From Fluviicola sp. (lineage in GTDB: Bacteria; Bacteroidota; Bacteroidia; Flavobacteriales_D; Crocinitomicaceae): DNA of 41,012 nt. Below, piece after piece: positions 6,302 to 15,108 of the stretch. Each line of letters starts with the position of its first letter. The first letter of the stretch is position 1. Made by a program: the position numbers and the translations under genes. The stretch lies in contig JAGOAZ010000001.1 in assembly GCA_017983675.1 (NCBI GenBank), positions 1 through 41,012 on the forward strand, written 5' to 3'. The notes beneath the pieces were generated by a model. It had not been told where the DNA came from. It saw only the letters and a program-made list of their open reading frames with translations, and did no database searches.

Positions 6302-7111
6302 TTAAACCGCTACGTTATGTTCTCTCAAGGCATCATTCAACGAAGTTTTTAAATCTGTTGAAGCTTTGCGTTTTCCAATAATCAATGCACAAGGAACTTG
6401 AAAATCACCTGCAGGAAATGATTTCGTGTACGAACCTGGAATAACCACCGAACGTTCTGGAACATATCCTTTTGTTTCAACAGGAGTTTCACCAGTCACA
6501 TCAATAATTTTTGTCGATTGCGTCAAGACAACATTTGCGCCAAGAACGGCTTCTTTTCCAACGCGAACACCTTCTACAACAATACAGCGTGACCCGATAA
6601 ATGCATTATCCTCAATAACGACTGGTGCAGCTTGCAAGGGTTCCAAAACCCCACCAATTCCAACGCCTCCGCTCAAGTGAACATTTTTACCGATTTGTGC
6701 ACACGAACCAACTGTTGCCCATGTATCAACCATTGTTCCTTCATCGACATAAGCGCCAATGTTAATGTATGATGGCATCATGATCACACCTGGCGCAACA
6801 TACGCTCCATAACGGGCAATTGCATGCGGAACAACACGAACACCTAATTCAGCATAGTTCTTTTTCAAGGCCATTTTGTCGTGGAACTCAAAAGGACCAA
6901 CTTCAATGGTTTCCATTTTACGAATCGGAAAATAAAGTACAACAGCCTTTTTCACCCATTCGTTTACTTGCCATGTTCCATCTTCTAATGGTTCAGCAAC
7001 GCGCAAATGCCCTTTGTCAATTTCTTCAATAACATGATTGATTGCTTGTATTGTTTCTGCTTGTTGTAATAAGGTTCTATCGTTCCAAGCTGCTTCTATA
7101 ATTGATCGCAT
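6302..7111 (-). CDS. dapD: 2,3,4,5-tetrahydropyridine-2,6-dicarboxylate N-succinyltransferase
   Basis: A 269-residue protein, the usual length. It transfers succinyl from succinyl-CoA to tetrahydrodipicolinate in the succinylase branch of lysine/meso-diaminopimelate synthesis in the cytosol, feeding peptidoglycan. The N-terminal helical domain begins MRSIIEAAWNDRTLL. The left-handed beta-helix (about residues 100-200) shows hexapeptide-type repeats such as MMPSYINIGAYVDEGTMVDTW and IEDNAFIGSRCIVVEGVRVG. The gene is divergent from ruvX and converges on the TIGR03643 gene. The window also holds aspartate kinase, the first enzyme of the same pathway, but not adjacent. Confidence 0.93.
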   Translation of the reverse strand: MRSIIEAAWNDRTLLQQAETIQAINHVIEEIDKGHLRVAEPLEDGTWQVNEWVKKAVVLYFPIRKMETIEVGPFEFHDKMALKKNYAELGVRVVPHAIARYGAYVAPGVIMMPSYINIGAYVDEGTMVDTWATVGSCAQIGKNVHLSGGVGIGGVLEPLQAAPVVIEDNAFIGSRCIVVEGVRVGKEAVLGANVVLTQSTKIIDVTGETPVETKGYVPERSVVIPGSYTKSFPAGDFQVPCALIIGKRKASTDLKTSLNDALREHNVAV

Positions 7112-7189
7112 GATATACTTTTTTGTAAAATTACTTTTTCAAGTTGAATTACGCACACAACAAATCGAATTATTCCGTTAAATAATACG

Positions 7190-7197
7190 TAATTTTG
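7190..7197 (+). promoter_or_regulatory. -7 box for ruvX
   Basis: TAATTTTG at 7190-7197 matches TAnnTTTG and lies 20 bases before the ruvX start at 7218. No clear -33 TTG is seen at the right distance, so the call rests on the -7 element and the divergent layout with dapD. Confidence 0.4.
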
Positions 7198-7217
7198 AAC
7201 TTCAAAGGAATGTAAAA

Positions 7218-7643
7218 ATGTCAAAAATTTTAGCGATAGATTTCGGATTAAAAAGAACAGGGTTGGCACTTTCTGATGACCAGAAAATTTTTGCTTTTGG
7301 GTTGAAAACAGTCGACAGTAAACAATTGATGGATGAATTGAAACAATTGGTTGTCAAAGAGAAAATCACAGAAATAGTAATTGGCGAGCCAAAACGTTTA
7401 GATACGTCTGATTCACACATTACCCAAAATGTTTATTTGCTTAAAACAGCGCTCGAGAAACAATTCCCAACAGTCAAAATAGCCTTGTTAGACGAACGAT
7501 TCACATCAAAAATGGCAGCTGCAGTAATTGCGCAAAGTGGCTTAAAAAAACGAGACAAGCAACAAAAATCGTTGATTGATGAGGTGAGTGCGACAATCAT
7601 TTTACAAGATTATTTACAAAATCGTGTCGTATTTGGCGACTAA
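7218..7643 (+). CDS. ruvX: RuvX/YqgF Holliday-junction resolvase-like nuclease
   Basis: A 141-residue RNase H-like protein. The acidic active-site residues are visible: D7 in ILAIDFGLKRTG, Glu in LLDERFTS near residue 93, and a late Asp in SLIDEVSATIILQDYL. YqgF/RuvX processes 16S pre-rRNA 5' ends in E. coli and acts as a Holliday-junction resolvase in other species. Which role holds here cannot be told from sequence. It is the first of a plus-strand series with def and a lipoprotein gene, with a 62-base gap before def that contains a separate -7 box. Confidence 0.9.
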   Translation: MSKILAIDFGLKRTGLALSDDQKIFAFGLKTVDSKQLMDELKQLVVKEKITEIVIGEPKRLDTSDSHITQNVYLLKTALEKQFPTVKIALLDERFTSKMAAAVIAQSGLKKRDKQQKSLIDEVSATIILQDYLQNRVVFGD

Positions 7644-7679
7644 CCTTTTTAATCGTGCATTCGTTTAAGTTCTTATTTC

Positions 7680-7687
7680 TAACTTTG
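7680..7687 (+). promoter_or_regulatory. -7 box for def
   Basis: TAACTTTG at 7680-7687 is an exact TAnnTTTG match 18 bases before ATG 7706. A -33 TTG is not clear. It suggests def can be transcribed independently of ruvX. Confidence 0.45.
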
Positions 7688-7705
7688 TAAAAATTACACG
7701 TGTTT

Positions 7706-8302
7706 ATGATTTTACCAATTGTCGCATACGGAGATCCGGTTTTAAAGAAAGAAGCAGTCGAAATTGACGAGCAGTTTCCTGCTTTGAATCAATTGATTGA
7801 AAATATGTTTGAAACAATGTATGAAGCATCAGGCGTTGGATTGGCTGCACCTCAAATTGGACAATCAATTCGTCTTTTTGTTGTCGATGGAAGTCCATTT
7901 GCAGATGTTGACGAAGATGAGGAAGAAGACCCAAGAGCGGCAGGTATGGAAGGATTTAAGCGTGTTTTCATCAATCCGATCATTGAAGAAGAATCCGGAG
8001 AGAATTGGGTATTTGCGGAAGGTTGTTTGAGTATTCCGAAAATCAGAGAAGATGTATCGCGCAAAGAAAAAATTCGTGTGACGTATTACGATGAAAATTG
8101 GCAGTTCCACGACGAATGGTTTGATGGATACAAAGCGCGTATCATTCAACACGAATACGATCATATCGAAGGGATTTTATTTACCGATCACCTATCGGTC
8201 TTGAAAAAAAGAATGTTGACGAAACGATTAACAAATATCTCTCAAGGTGAGGTCAAGGTAAGTTACAAAATGAAGTTTCCAGCAATCAAAAAAGGAAGAT
8301 AA
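7706..8302 (+). CDS. def: Peptide deformylase
   Basis: A 198-residue metalloenzyme that removes the N-formyl group from nascent proteins at the ribosome. All three family motifs are present: GVGLAAPQIG, EGCLSIP (metal-binding Cys) and QHEYDHIEG (HExxH-type, two His ligands). An acidic insertion, DVDEDEEEDPRAAGM, follows VVDGSPFA and is longer than in enterobacterial enzymes. ATG 7706 is preferred over the in-frame GTG at 7700. The stop overlaps the next start by one base, so the lipoprotein is probably translationally coupled. Confidence 0.95.
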   Translation: MILPIVAYGDPVLKKEAVEIDEQFPALNQLIENMFETMYEASGVGLAAPQIGQSIRLFVVDGSPFADVDEDEEEDPRAAGMEGFKRVFINPIIEEESGENWVFAEGCLSIPKIREDVSRKEKIRVTYYDENWQFHDEWFDGYKARIIQHEYDHIEGILFTDHLSVLKKRMLTKRLTNISQGEVKVSYKMKFPAIKKGR

Positions 8303-8838
8303 TGAGAAAGTTACTATCAATTGCCTTCGTTAGCGCAGTTTTATTTGCTTGCGGACCTAAAAAATTAGAAACAAAAGAAGATTTTGTTGCTGCAGTTTCT
8401 GAATTTGAAGATTCATTGAAAGCGAGTGCGGTTGATGTCAATCAATTGACTGATCCAGCAATTGGAGTGAAATACGCTGAAAAATGTCTGGCTGTTTACC
8501 ACCAATTTCCGAAAGACAAAGATGCACCTAAGTATTTGGACAAAGCTCACGTCATTTTTGCTAGTTTGGGCATGCACCAACGTTCGGTTTTATTGGCTGA
8601 CACATTGATTCAAAACTATCCCTTGTACAAAAACAGACCAATGGTATTAGAAAGCTTGGCAACTGCTCACGATATTTTTTTACGTCCACGCAACAAAGAA
8701 AAAGTAAAAATGTATTACGAAATGTTGTTGAAAGAGGGCACGAATTTACCTGCCGAACAACGTGAAAACATAACGTTTAGGTTGAAAAATATTGATTTAA
8801 CCTTTGAAGAGTTGATTGCAACAAATCAAACAAAATAA
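8302..8838 (+). CDS. TPR-like helical lipoprotein
   Basis: A 178-residue protein with a lipoprotein signal: MRKLLSIAFVSAVLFACGPKK, lipobox Cys at about residue 17. The mature part is all helical and resembles short tetratricopeptide pairs (for example YAEKCLAVYHQFPKDKDAPKYLDKAHVIFA, given here only as family-like pattern). No enzyme motif is seen. It overlaps def by one base and probably shares its transcript. The anchored helical repeats suggest a periplasmic scaffold, but the role is unknown. Confidence 0.7.
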   Translation: MRKLLSIAFVSAVLFACGPKKLETKEDFVAAVSEFEDSLKASAVDVNQLTDPAIGVKYAEKCLAVYHQFPKDKDAPKYLDKAHVIFASLGMHQRSVLLADTLIQNYPLYKNRPMVLESLATAHDIFLRPRNKEKVKMYYEMLLKEGTNLPAEQRENITFRLKNIDLTFEELIATNQTK

Positions 8839-8846
8839 ATTGATTT

Positions 8847-8865
8847 CGTTAATGATGTGTTAACG
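8847..8865. promoter_or_regulatory. Inverted repeat upstream of DUF1573 gene
   Basis: CGTTAA at 8847-8852 and TTAACG at 8860-8865 form a perfect 6-bp inverted repeat with a 7-base spacer, 25 bases before the -7 box at 8891. It may be an operator or a weak hairpin without a T-run. Short arms make chance a real possibility. Confidence 0.25.
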
Positions 8866-8890
8866 GATGTCAAGAATGAAAAAGAAAAAC

Positions 8891-8898
8891 TACATTTG
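8891..8898 (+). promoter_or_regulatory. -7 box for the first DUF1573 gene
   Basis: TACATTTG at 8891-8898 matches TAnnTTTG exactly, 23 bases before the start at 8922. No -33 TTG was found at 18-21 bases. Confidence 0.45.
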
Positions 8899-8921
8899 AT
8901 TAACTAATTAAAATTTAGAAC

Positions 8922-9368
8922 ATGAAAAAGTCATTATTTACATTGATGTTTGCGTTAATCGCTGCAATAGGAATGAACAATACGTTCGCTCAACAAGTGC
9001 AATCAGGAGCGCAAATCGAATTCAATAAAGACACACACGATTACGGAAATGTTAAAAATGGTGGAAACGGAAAATGTACGTTTACATTCACAAATACAGG
9101 AACTGAGCCGTTGATTATTCAAACTGCGAAAGGTTCTTGTGGTTGTACTGTTCCTGAATGGCCGAAAGAACCAATCGCACCAGGAGAAAAAGGGGTAATT
9201 ACTGTAAGTTACGATACAAAACGTGTTGGAGCAATCAACAAATCAGTGACAATTACATCAAATGCTGTGAATGAACCAACAAAGATTTTACGTATCAAAG
9301 GAAATGTTGCTGCACCTGTTGAAGGGACGAGTCCTGTAAATACATCAGGAGCACCAACAAATAATTAA
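8922..9368 (+). CDS. DUF1573 Ig-like periplasmic/surface protein
   Basis: A 148-residue protein with a signal peptide (cleavage after NNTFA, residues about 20-24). The mature domain has the DUF1573 pattern: THDYGNVKNG, FTFTNTGTEPLII, the GSCGCTVPEWP Cys-Gly-Cys segment, and APGEKGVITVSYDTKRVGAINKSVTI. The fold is an immunoglobulin-like beta-sandwich common in Bacteroidota exported proteins. The function is unknown. A Pro/Thr/Ser-rich tail follows. It is 5 bases upstream of a second DUF1573 gene and likely shares a promoter with it. Confidence 0.85.
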   Translation: MKKSLFTLMFALIAAIGMNNTFAQQVQSGAQIEFNKDTHDYGNVKNGGNGKCTFTFTNTGTEPLIIQTAKGSCGCTVPEWPKEPIAPGEKGVITVSYDTKRVGAINKSVTITSNAVNEPTKILRIKGNVAAPVEGTSPVNTSGAPTNN

Positions 9369-9373
9369 GTACT

Positions 9374-9745
9374 ATGAGATTGATTGCTGTAGCAATTATC
9401 TTTCTAAACTCCGCATTTTGTTATACTCAGAATGCGGAGTTTTTTGTGAAAGAAGAATTGGCTAAATTCCCAAAAACGAATGCAGGTGCTATTTTACAGT
9501 TTGACTACCAAGTAACGAATACAGGAAGTGACACCTTGCGTATCACGGATTACAAAGTAGCTTGTCCTTGCACCAAAATCACTTTTCCAACTGCCATAGC
9601 ACCAGGAGAAACTGCCGTAATTCATTTAACCTTCGACACCAAAGATAAGTACGGATTACAAGATCGTTCGATTTATTTGATCACCAATACCAAGCGTAAA
9701 ATGGAACGTTTGCGATTCAAAGTAAATGTAGTCGCAGCCGAATAA
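9374..9745 (+). CDS. Second DUF1573 Ig-like exported protein
   Basis: A 123-residue protein with a signal peptide (MRLIAVAIIFLNSAFCYTQ) and one DUF1573 domain: FDYQVTNTGSDTLRITDYKVACPCTKITFP, APGETAVIHLTFDTKDKYG. The Cys-Pro-Cys matches the CGC of its neighbour. It begins 5 bases after the first DUF1573 gene. Its signal-peptide coding region contains a 12-bp perfect hairpin followed by T6 (9406-9445), which looks like an intrinsic terminator, so full-length transcription may be reduced or conditional. Confidence 0.75.
   Translation: MRLIAVAIIFLNSAFCYTQNAEFFVKEELAKFPKTNAGAILQFDYQVTNTGSDTLRITDYKVACPCTKITFPTAIAPGETAVIHLTFDTKDKYGLQDRSIYLITNTKRKMERLRFKVNVVAAE
9406..9445 (+). terminator. Terminator-like hairpin inside the second DUF1573 gene
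   Basis: The stem AAACTCCGCATT at 9406-9417 pairs perfectly with AATGCGGAGTTT at 9431-9442 (12 bp, 13-base loop), followed by T-rich 9440-9445. This would be a strong intrinsic terminator for the first DUF1573 gene, yet it lies within codons of the second. Translation of the second gene could unfold it, acting like an attenuator. Confidence 0.7.
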
Positions 9746-9834
9746 AAGGCGTCACAAGTTATTAACAACGGGGTGATTTTTTATCGGTGTAAACGCTTTT
9801 TTACCTAATTTTATTGGACCAAATTTTTTCCTGC

Positions 9835-12800
9835 ATGTACTTGATATTTGATACCGAAACAACGGGTTTACCGCGTAATTGGAATGCACCTTACACCGAT
9901 TTAGATAATTGGCCACGTGCAGTTCAAATTGCTTGGCAATTACATGATGACATGGGGAATCTAATCGAAGCGAAAGATTTTTTAATTCGCCCAGATGGTT
10001 ATGACATTCCATACGATGCTGAACGTATACACGGTATTTCGACAGAATTAGCATTAGCTGAAGGTGTTGATTTAGAAGATGTCGTTGCAGAATTCAACTT
10101 AGCAATCGAACAAGCACAATTTGTTGTTGGTCAAAATATTGGTTTCGATTTAAATATTATGGGTGCTGAGTTTTTGCGCGCGCAAACTGCAACAATGATG
10201 CACGATTTACCTGTTTTGGATACGTGTACAGAAGTTACCGCAAATTTATGTCAATTACCTGGAGGTAGAGGAGGGCGTTTTAAATTACCTACGTTAACAG
10301 AATTACATCAGTATTTATTTGCTGTTCCTTTTGGAGAAGCACACAATGCAACTGCCGATGTTGAAGCAACGACTCGTTGTTTCTTCGAATTAATTCGCCG
10401 TGAAGTTTTTACCAAAGAGGAATTAAAAGTTGAGTTAGTGTATTTTGATGCGTTCAAAGCACTTCATCCTTCAGCAATCACACCAATTGGTTTAACGCAC
10501 ATTAACTTAAAAGAAGCGAGTGCCCAATTAAAATCAGCTGTACAATCAGACAACATTGAAGTTGATACAAGTGGTGCGCGCGAACGGTTGAAAGACCTTC
10601 CATTTGTTCATTTACACAACCATACGCAATTCACGATTTTACAATCGACAATGAATGTGAAGGGCTTGATAAAACAAGCAATTCATCATAAAATGCCTGC
10701 TGTTGCCTTAACAGATACAGGAAACATGATGGCTGCTTTTCATTTTGAAAAGGCAATTACTGCGATCAATAAAGAAATTGCAGAAGAAAGAAAATTAGCT
10801 CAGGAAAATGGCGAACCATTTGACAAACAACCGATCATGCCCATTATTGGCTGTGAAATGTATGTTTGCCGCAATCGCTTGGATAAAACCGTAAAAGACA
10901 ACGGTTACCAAGTTGTTTTCCTAGCAAAAAATAAAAAAGGTTACCACAACCTGATCAAATTAGCATCCATTGCGCATACTGAAGGAATGTATTACGTTCC
11001 ACGTATCGATAAGCAAATCATTGAACAATACAAAGAAGACTTGATTGTTTTGACAGGTGGTTTATCTGGTGAGGTAGCGAACTTATTGCTCAATGTTGGT
11101 GAAAAACAAGCAGAAGATGCCTTGTTGTGGTGGAAAGCGCAGTTTCAATCCGATTTGTATGTTGAAATCATGCGTCACGGACAAGACGATGAAAACAGGG
11201 TGAATACGGCTTTGGTCAAATTGGCCAATAAACACGAAGTGAAATTGGTTGCGACAAACAACACGTTTTACGCGACCAAAGAGGATGCAAACACGCATGA
11301 TATTTTGTTGTGTGTGCGCGATGGTGAACAAGTAGCAACACCAAAAGGAAAAGGAAGAAATTTCAGATTTGGACTTGAAAACGAAGAATACTATTTCAAA
11401 TCGGGTGATGAAATGAAAGAGTTGTTCCTTGACTTACCCGAAGCAATCGAATCGATTAGTGAAATTTTAGAAAAAATTGAACCTTTTGGTTTGGCACGCG
11501 AGGTTTTGTTACCTGCTTTTGATATTCCGGAAGAATTTATTGATGCAGCAGATGAGGCTGATGGAGGTAAACGAGGTGAAAACGCTTATTTACGCCATTT
11601 AACATACATTGGTGCGACCAAACGATACGGTGAAATAACCGATGAGATACGTGAACGAATTGACTTCGAATTAAAAACGATTGAGAAAACGGGTTATCCT
11701 GGTTATTTCTTGATTGTACAAGATTTTTGCCAAGCGGCACGAGACATGGGGGTTTCTGTAGGTCCAGGACGTGGTTCTGCAGCGGGTTCTGCTGTTGCTT
11801 ACTGTATTGGAATTACCAATGTTGACCCGATAGCTTACGATTTGCTATTTGAGCGTTTCTTGAATCCTGATCGTGTTTCGATGCCCGATATTGATATCGA
11901 TTTTGATGATGAAGGCCGTGGACGAGTAATTGATTGGGTAATTGCTAAATACGGGGCAAATCAAGTAGCACAAATTATTACGTATGGAACAATGGCCGCT
12001 AAGTCGTCTATTCGTGACGCTGGCCGTGTGTTAGATTTACCATTAATCGAAACAAATACTTTAGCCAAATTAATTCCAGACAACTTATCATTAAGTAAAA
12101 TATTTAATAGCGAAGAATTAGAGTTAGCTGAGAAGTTAGCCAATAGTCCAGCTGATTTTGCCAATGTGCAAGAGCTACGATCGATTGCAAACGGTTCAGA
12201 TATGCGTGCACAGGTGTTGCGTCAAGCGCAACGCATTGAAGGCTCGGTTCGAAATACTGGGATTCATGCGTGTGGGGTTATAATCACACCCGATGATATC
12301 ACGAATTTTGTTCCTGTTTCGCTCGCAAAAGACACCGGCATGTGGTGTACGCAGTTTGACAACTCTGTTGCGGAAGAAGCAGGATTGTTGAAAATGGACT
12401 TCTTGGGATTGAAAACCTTGACATTGATCAAAGATGCGGTTAAAAATGTCAAGAAACGCCATGGAATAGATTTAGATCCAGATACATTTCCAGTTGACGA
12501 TTTAAAAACCTACGAATTATTCCAACGCGGAGATACTGTTGGGATTTTCCAATACGAAAGTCCTGGGATGCAGAAATACATGCGTGAATTAAAACCGTCA
12601 GTTTTTGCCGATTTGATTGCCATGAATGCCTTGTACCGACCAGGTCCGTTGGAGTACATTCCTGACTTTGTCAAACGAAAAAATGGCGAGCAAGAAATCA
12701 AATACGATTTACCTGCTTGTGAGGAATACTTAGCTGAAACCTATGGTATTACTGTTTATCAAGAACAGGTAATGCTTTTGTCGCAGAAATTAGCAGGCTT

Positions 12801-14220
12801 TTCAAAAGGTGATGCCGATGTTTTGCGGAAAGCAATGGGTAAAAAGCAACGCTATATCCTCGATAAAATGAAACCACAGTTTGTCGAACAAGGACAAGAG
12901 CGTGGTCATGATCCGGTTGTTTTGGAGAAAATCTGGAAGGACTGGGAAGCATTTGCTTCGTATGCATTTAATAAGTCGCACTCAACGTGTTATGCTTGGA
13001 TTGCTTACCAAACAGCTTATTTGAAAGCAAATTATCCTGCTGAATTCATGGCGGCAGTGTTATCCAATAATTTGAATGATATTTCCCAAGTGAGTTTCTT
13101 CATGGAAGAATGCAAACGTATGGGAGTGGAGGTGCTTGGACCTGATGTAAATGAATCGGCATATCAATTTACGGTCAATCAAGCAGGTGCCATTCGTTTT
13201 GGTCTAGGTGGTATTAAAGGTCTAGGAATAGGTCCAGTTGAAAACATCATTCAAGAACGCCAAGAAAACGGACCATTCACTTCCGTTTTTGATATGACGA
13301 AACGCTTGAACTTACGTTTGGTTAATAAAAAAGCATTAGAAAGTTTGGCTTATGCTGGCGCTTTAGATTCGTATCTGCAAGTTCACCGCGCTCAATACTT
13401 TTACCAAGATGCAAATGGCAGAACATTTTTAGAGAATGCATTGAAATATGGGGCTTCGCTTCAAGATAATGAAAATTCATCGCAGGTATCGATGTTTGGC
13501 GAAGCATCGGATATCAAAATGCCCGAACCAACCGTTCCAATTTGTGAGGAATGGGAATTGTTACGGAAGTTAAACTTTGAAAAAGAGGTGGTTGGGATTT
13601 TTATTTCAGGCCACCCATTGGATGATTTCAGAGTAGAAGTCGACGCGTTTTGCAATGGTAAAATCGAGCATTTAAGTGATTTGAAAGCAAACTATGGTAG
13701 AGAATTGATTATTCCTGCTATTGTTACCGATGCACAACATTTGACCACGAAAACGGGTAAACCTTATGGGATTTTAACCATAGAAGATTATTCAAATACG
13801 ACAAAACAATATATTTTCGGGGATACGTACCTCAAGTTTAAACACTTGATGGTGAAGGATTTATTCGTTGCTATTCGCGGAAAAGTACAAGAAGGACCTT
13901 ATCCTGATAAAATCACTAAGCAAAAACCAGTTGAATTTGCTATCGCGTCGATTGAACAATTACAAGATTTATTAGACAACCGAACGGCAACAATGAATAT
14001 TTCCATTCCGTTAAAATCGTTGGATCAATTAATGATGAGCAAACTTGAGGCTTTGTTTGCAACTTCTGAAGGGAAATGTTCTGTCAAATTTACTGTGGTT
14101 GATCATTTGGATAATCTTTCTGTGTCCTTACCATCGCGTAAATTGCGTATTGAACCGTCGTTGAAAATGATTAATTCGTTAAAGGAATTACAGTTGGATG
14201 TGGAGATTATTGGCAATTAG
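9835..14220 (+). CDS. dnaE: DNA polymerase III alpha subunit with fused N-terminal 3'-5' exonuclease
   Basis: A 1,461-residue replicative polymerase from ATG 9835 (an in-frame TTG at 9814 is rejected). The N-terminal 200 residues are a DEDD exonuclease: FDTETTG with D6 and E8, a GQNIGFDLN Asp, and HNATADVEAT with the last His and Asp. From about 255 comes the PHP domain (HLHNHTQF). The polymerase palm follows with GPGRGSAAGSAVAY near 643 and the catalytic PDIDIDFDDEGRGR near 683. The C-terminus has NKSHSTCYAW, helix-hairpin-helix and OB-fold regions (VVGIFISGHPLDDF). The exonuclease fusion is typical of flavobacterial DnaE and presumably gives proofreading in cis. It converges on the SirB1-like gene with abutting stops. 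Confidence 0.95.
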   Translation: MYLIFDTETTGLPRNWNAPYTDLDNWPRAVQIAWQLHDDMGNLIEAKDFLIRPDGYDIPYDAERIHGISTELALAEGVDLEDVVAEFNLAIEQAQFVVGQNIGFDLNIMGAEFLRAQTATMMHDLPVLDTCTEVTANLCQLPGGRGGRFKLPTLTELHQYLFAVPFGEAHNATADVEATTRCFFELIRREVFTKEELKVELVYFDAFKALHPSAITPIGLTHINLKEASAQLKSAVQSDNIEVDTSGARERLKDLPFVHLHNHTQFTILQSTMNVKGLIKQAIHHKMPAVALTDTGNMMAAFHFEKAITAINKEIAEERKLAQENGEPFDKQPIMPIIGCEMYVCRNRLDKTVKDNGYQVVFLAKNKKGYHNLIKLASIAHTEGMYYVPRIDKQIIEQYKEDLIVLTGGLSGEVANLLLNVGEKQAEDALLWWKAQFQSDLYVEIMRHGQDDENRVNTALVKLANKHEVKLVATNNTFYATKEDANTHDILLCVRDGEQVATPKGKGRNFRFGLENEEYYFKSGDEMKELFLDLPEAIESISEILEKIEPFGLAREVLLPAFDIPEEFIDAADEADGGKRGENAYLRHLTYIGATKRYGEITDEIRERIDFELKTIEKTGYPGYFLIVQDFCQAARDMGVSVGPGRGSAAGSAVAYCIGITNVDPIAYDLLFERFLNPDRVSMPDIDIDFDDEGRGRVIDWVIAKYGANQVAQIITYGTMAAKSSIRDAGRVLDLPLIETNTLAKLIPDNLSLSKIFNSEELELAEKLANSPADFANVQELRSIANGSDMRAQVLRQAQRIEGSVRNTGIHACGVIITPDDITNFVPVSLAKDTGMWCTQFDNSVAEEAGLLKMDFLGLKTLTLIKDAVKNVKKRHGIDLDPDTFPVDDLKTYELFQRGDTVGIFQYESPGMQKYMRELKPSVFADLIAMNALYRPGPLEYIPDFVKRKNGEQEIKYDLPACEEYLAETYGITVYQEQVMLLSQKLAGFSKGDADVLRKAMGKKQRYILDKMKPQFVEQGQERGHDPVVLEKIWKDWEAFASYAFNKSHSTCYAWIAYQTAYLKANYPAEFMAAVLSNNLNDISQVSFFMEECKRMGVEVLGPDVNESAYQFTVNQAGAIRFGLGGIKGLGIGPVENIIQERQENGPFTSVFDMTKRLNLRLVNKKALESLAYAGALDSYLQVHRAQYFYQDANGRTFLENALKYGASLQDNENSSQVSMFGEASDIKMPEPTVPICEEWELLRKLNFEKEVVGIFISGHPLDDFRVEVDAFCNGKIEHLSDLKANYGRELIIPAIVTDAQHLTTKTGKPYGILTIEDYSNTTKQYIFGDTYLKFKHLMVKDLFVAIRGKVQEGPYPDKITKQKPVEFAIASIEQLQDLLDNRTATMNISIPLKSLDQLMMSKLEALFATSEGKCSVKFTVVDHLDNLSVSLPSRKLRIEPSLKMINSLKELQLDVEIIGN

Positions 14221-15096
14221 TTAGTCTAATAAACTGCGTAATTCACACAGTTCGTTGACTTTTTCTTGACTGCCAACTTGCTGAAATGCAGCAATTAAAT
14301 TGGTTAACATGCGTCGAATAATATCGGAATTTGAGCACGGTTGAAAGTGAGAAGCATCTTGTGCAACTTGAATACTTTGCAAAAATTGTTGAATATCTTC
14401 TTTTTGGAATATACTTCCTTTTGAAAAAGTATTGATGTAAAATAACACACCGTATTCGTTTCCATTCGACATGAAAAGATTCGTTCCATTATTATCCATG
14501 TAGGCTAAAATGAAATGATTGGGTAGATTGACACCGTATATGGGAAGTTCTAATTTTTGCGCAATGATACTGTAAATCAAGCTTAAACTTAACGGATTAC
14601 CTTTGCGCGCTTCAATGACCGTGTTGATATAGGAATTACTACTTGAATTGTAATTTTTAGAGTTGCCAACAAACCCATATTGTTCAAAAATCACTTTGTT
14701 GATGATGCGAACAGCTTCAAATGCAGTCATGTTTGGATTGATTTCCAACCAACAATCACGGCGCATGCGTTCAATGAAATCGACAACACTTTTTTCTTCT
14801 AAGCCGGGGTATTGATATTTTGCAACGATTAATGCCCCTTTTAACAGATCTTTCGTAGAACTTGCATACCAACTTGTTAATTCGGTTTTGCATTGTTCAA
14901 ATTGAATTTCGTGAATGAGGTTTTCTATGCGCGATTGAAACAATAAGCCGAAATCACTTTCTTCCCAAGATGTTTGTAGTTCCTGTATGGCAGCTGGTCC
15001 AATTTCAAGCACGCGATCTCTAACATGAGCATAGACTTGCTCATCCGGATCATCCATAAGCGCAATTAATGCTTGAAGTGAGTTTCCATTTGCCAT
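14221..15096 (-). CDS. SirB1/transglutaminase-like family protein
   Basis: A 291-residue protein. Residues 1-70 look like HEAT-type helices (LQALIALMDDPDEQVYAHVRD). The SirB1 core follows: YNSSSNSYINTVIEARKGNPLSLSLIYSIIAQKLELPIYGVNLPNHFILAY, quoted here only for its short motifs RKGNPLSLS and VNLPNHFIL. The family is annotated as transglutaminase-like, but catalytic activity is generally unproven. A TAACTTTG box ends only 4 bases before the start codon, suggesting a leaderless message. The stop TAA at 14221-14223 touches the dnaE stop. Confidence 0.8.
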   Translation of the reverse strand: MANGNSLQALIALMDDPDEQVYAHVRDRVLEIGPAAIQELQTSWEESDFGLLFQSRIENLIHEIQFEQCKTELTSWYASSTKDLLKGALIVAKYQYPGLEEKSVVDFIERMRRDCWLEINPNMTAFEAVRIINKVIFEQYGFVGNSKNYNSSSNSYINTVIEARKGNPLSLSLIYSIIAQKLELPIYGVNLPNHFILAYMDNNGTNLFMSNGNEYGVLFYINTFSKGSIFQKEDIQQFLQSIQVAQDASHFQPCSNSDIIRRMLTNLIAAFQQVGSQEKVNELCELRSLLD

Positions 15097-15100
15097 GCAA

Positions 15101-15108
15101 CAAAGTTA
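15101..15108 (-). promoter_or_regulatory. -7 box of a likely leaderless promoter
   Basis: On the minus strand TAACTTTG at 15108-15101 is followed by four bases and then the ATG at 15096. With start sites 4-7 bases after the box, transcription would begin at or next to the start codon. No -33 TTG is evident. Confidence 0.4.

Noticed and set aside
9746..9830. Possible terminator between the second DUF1573 gene and dnaE
   Set aside because: Only a 4-bp TCAC/GTGA stem with a large loop could be drawn; T-runs alone are not enough.
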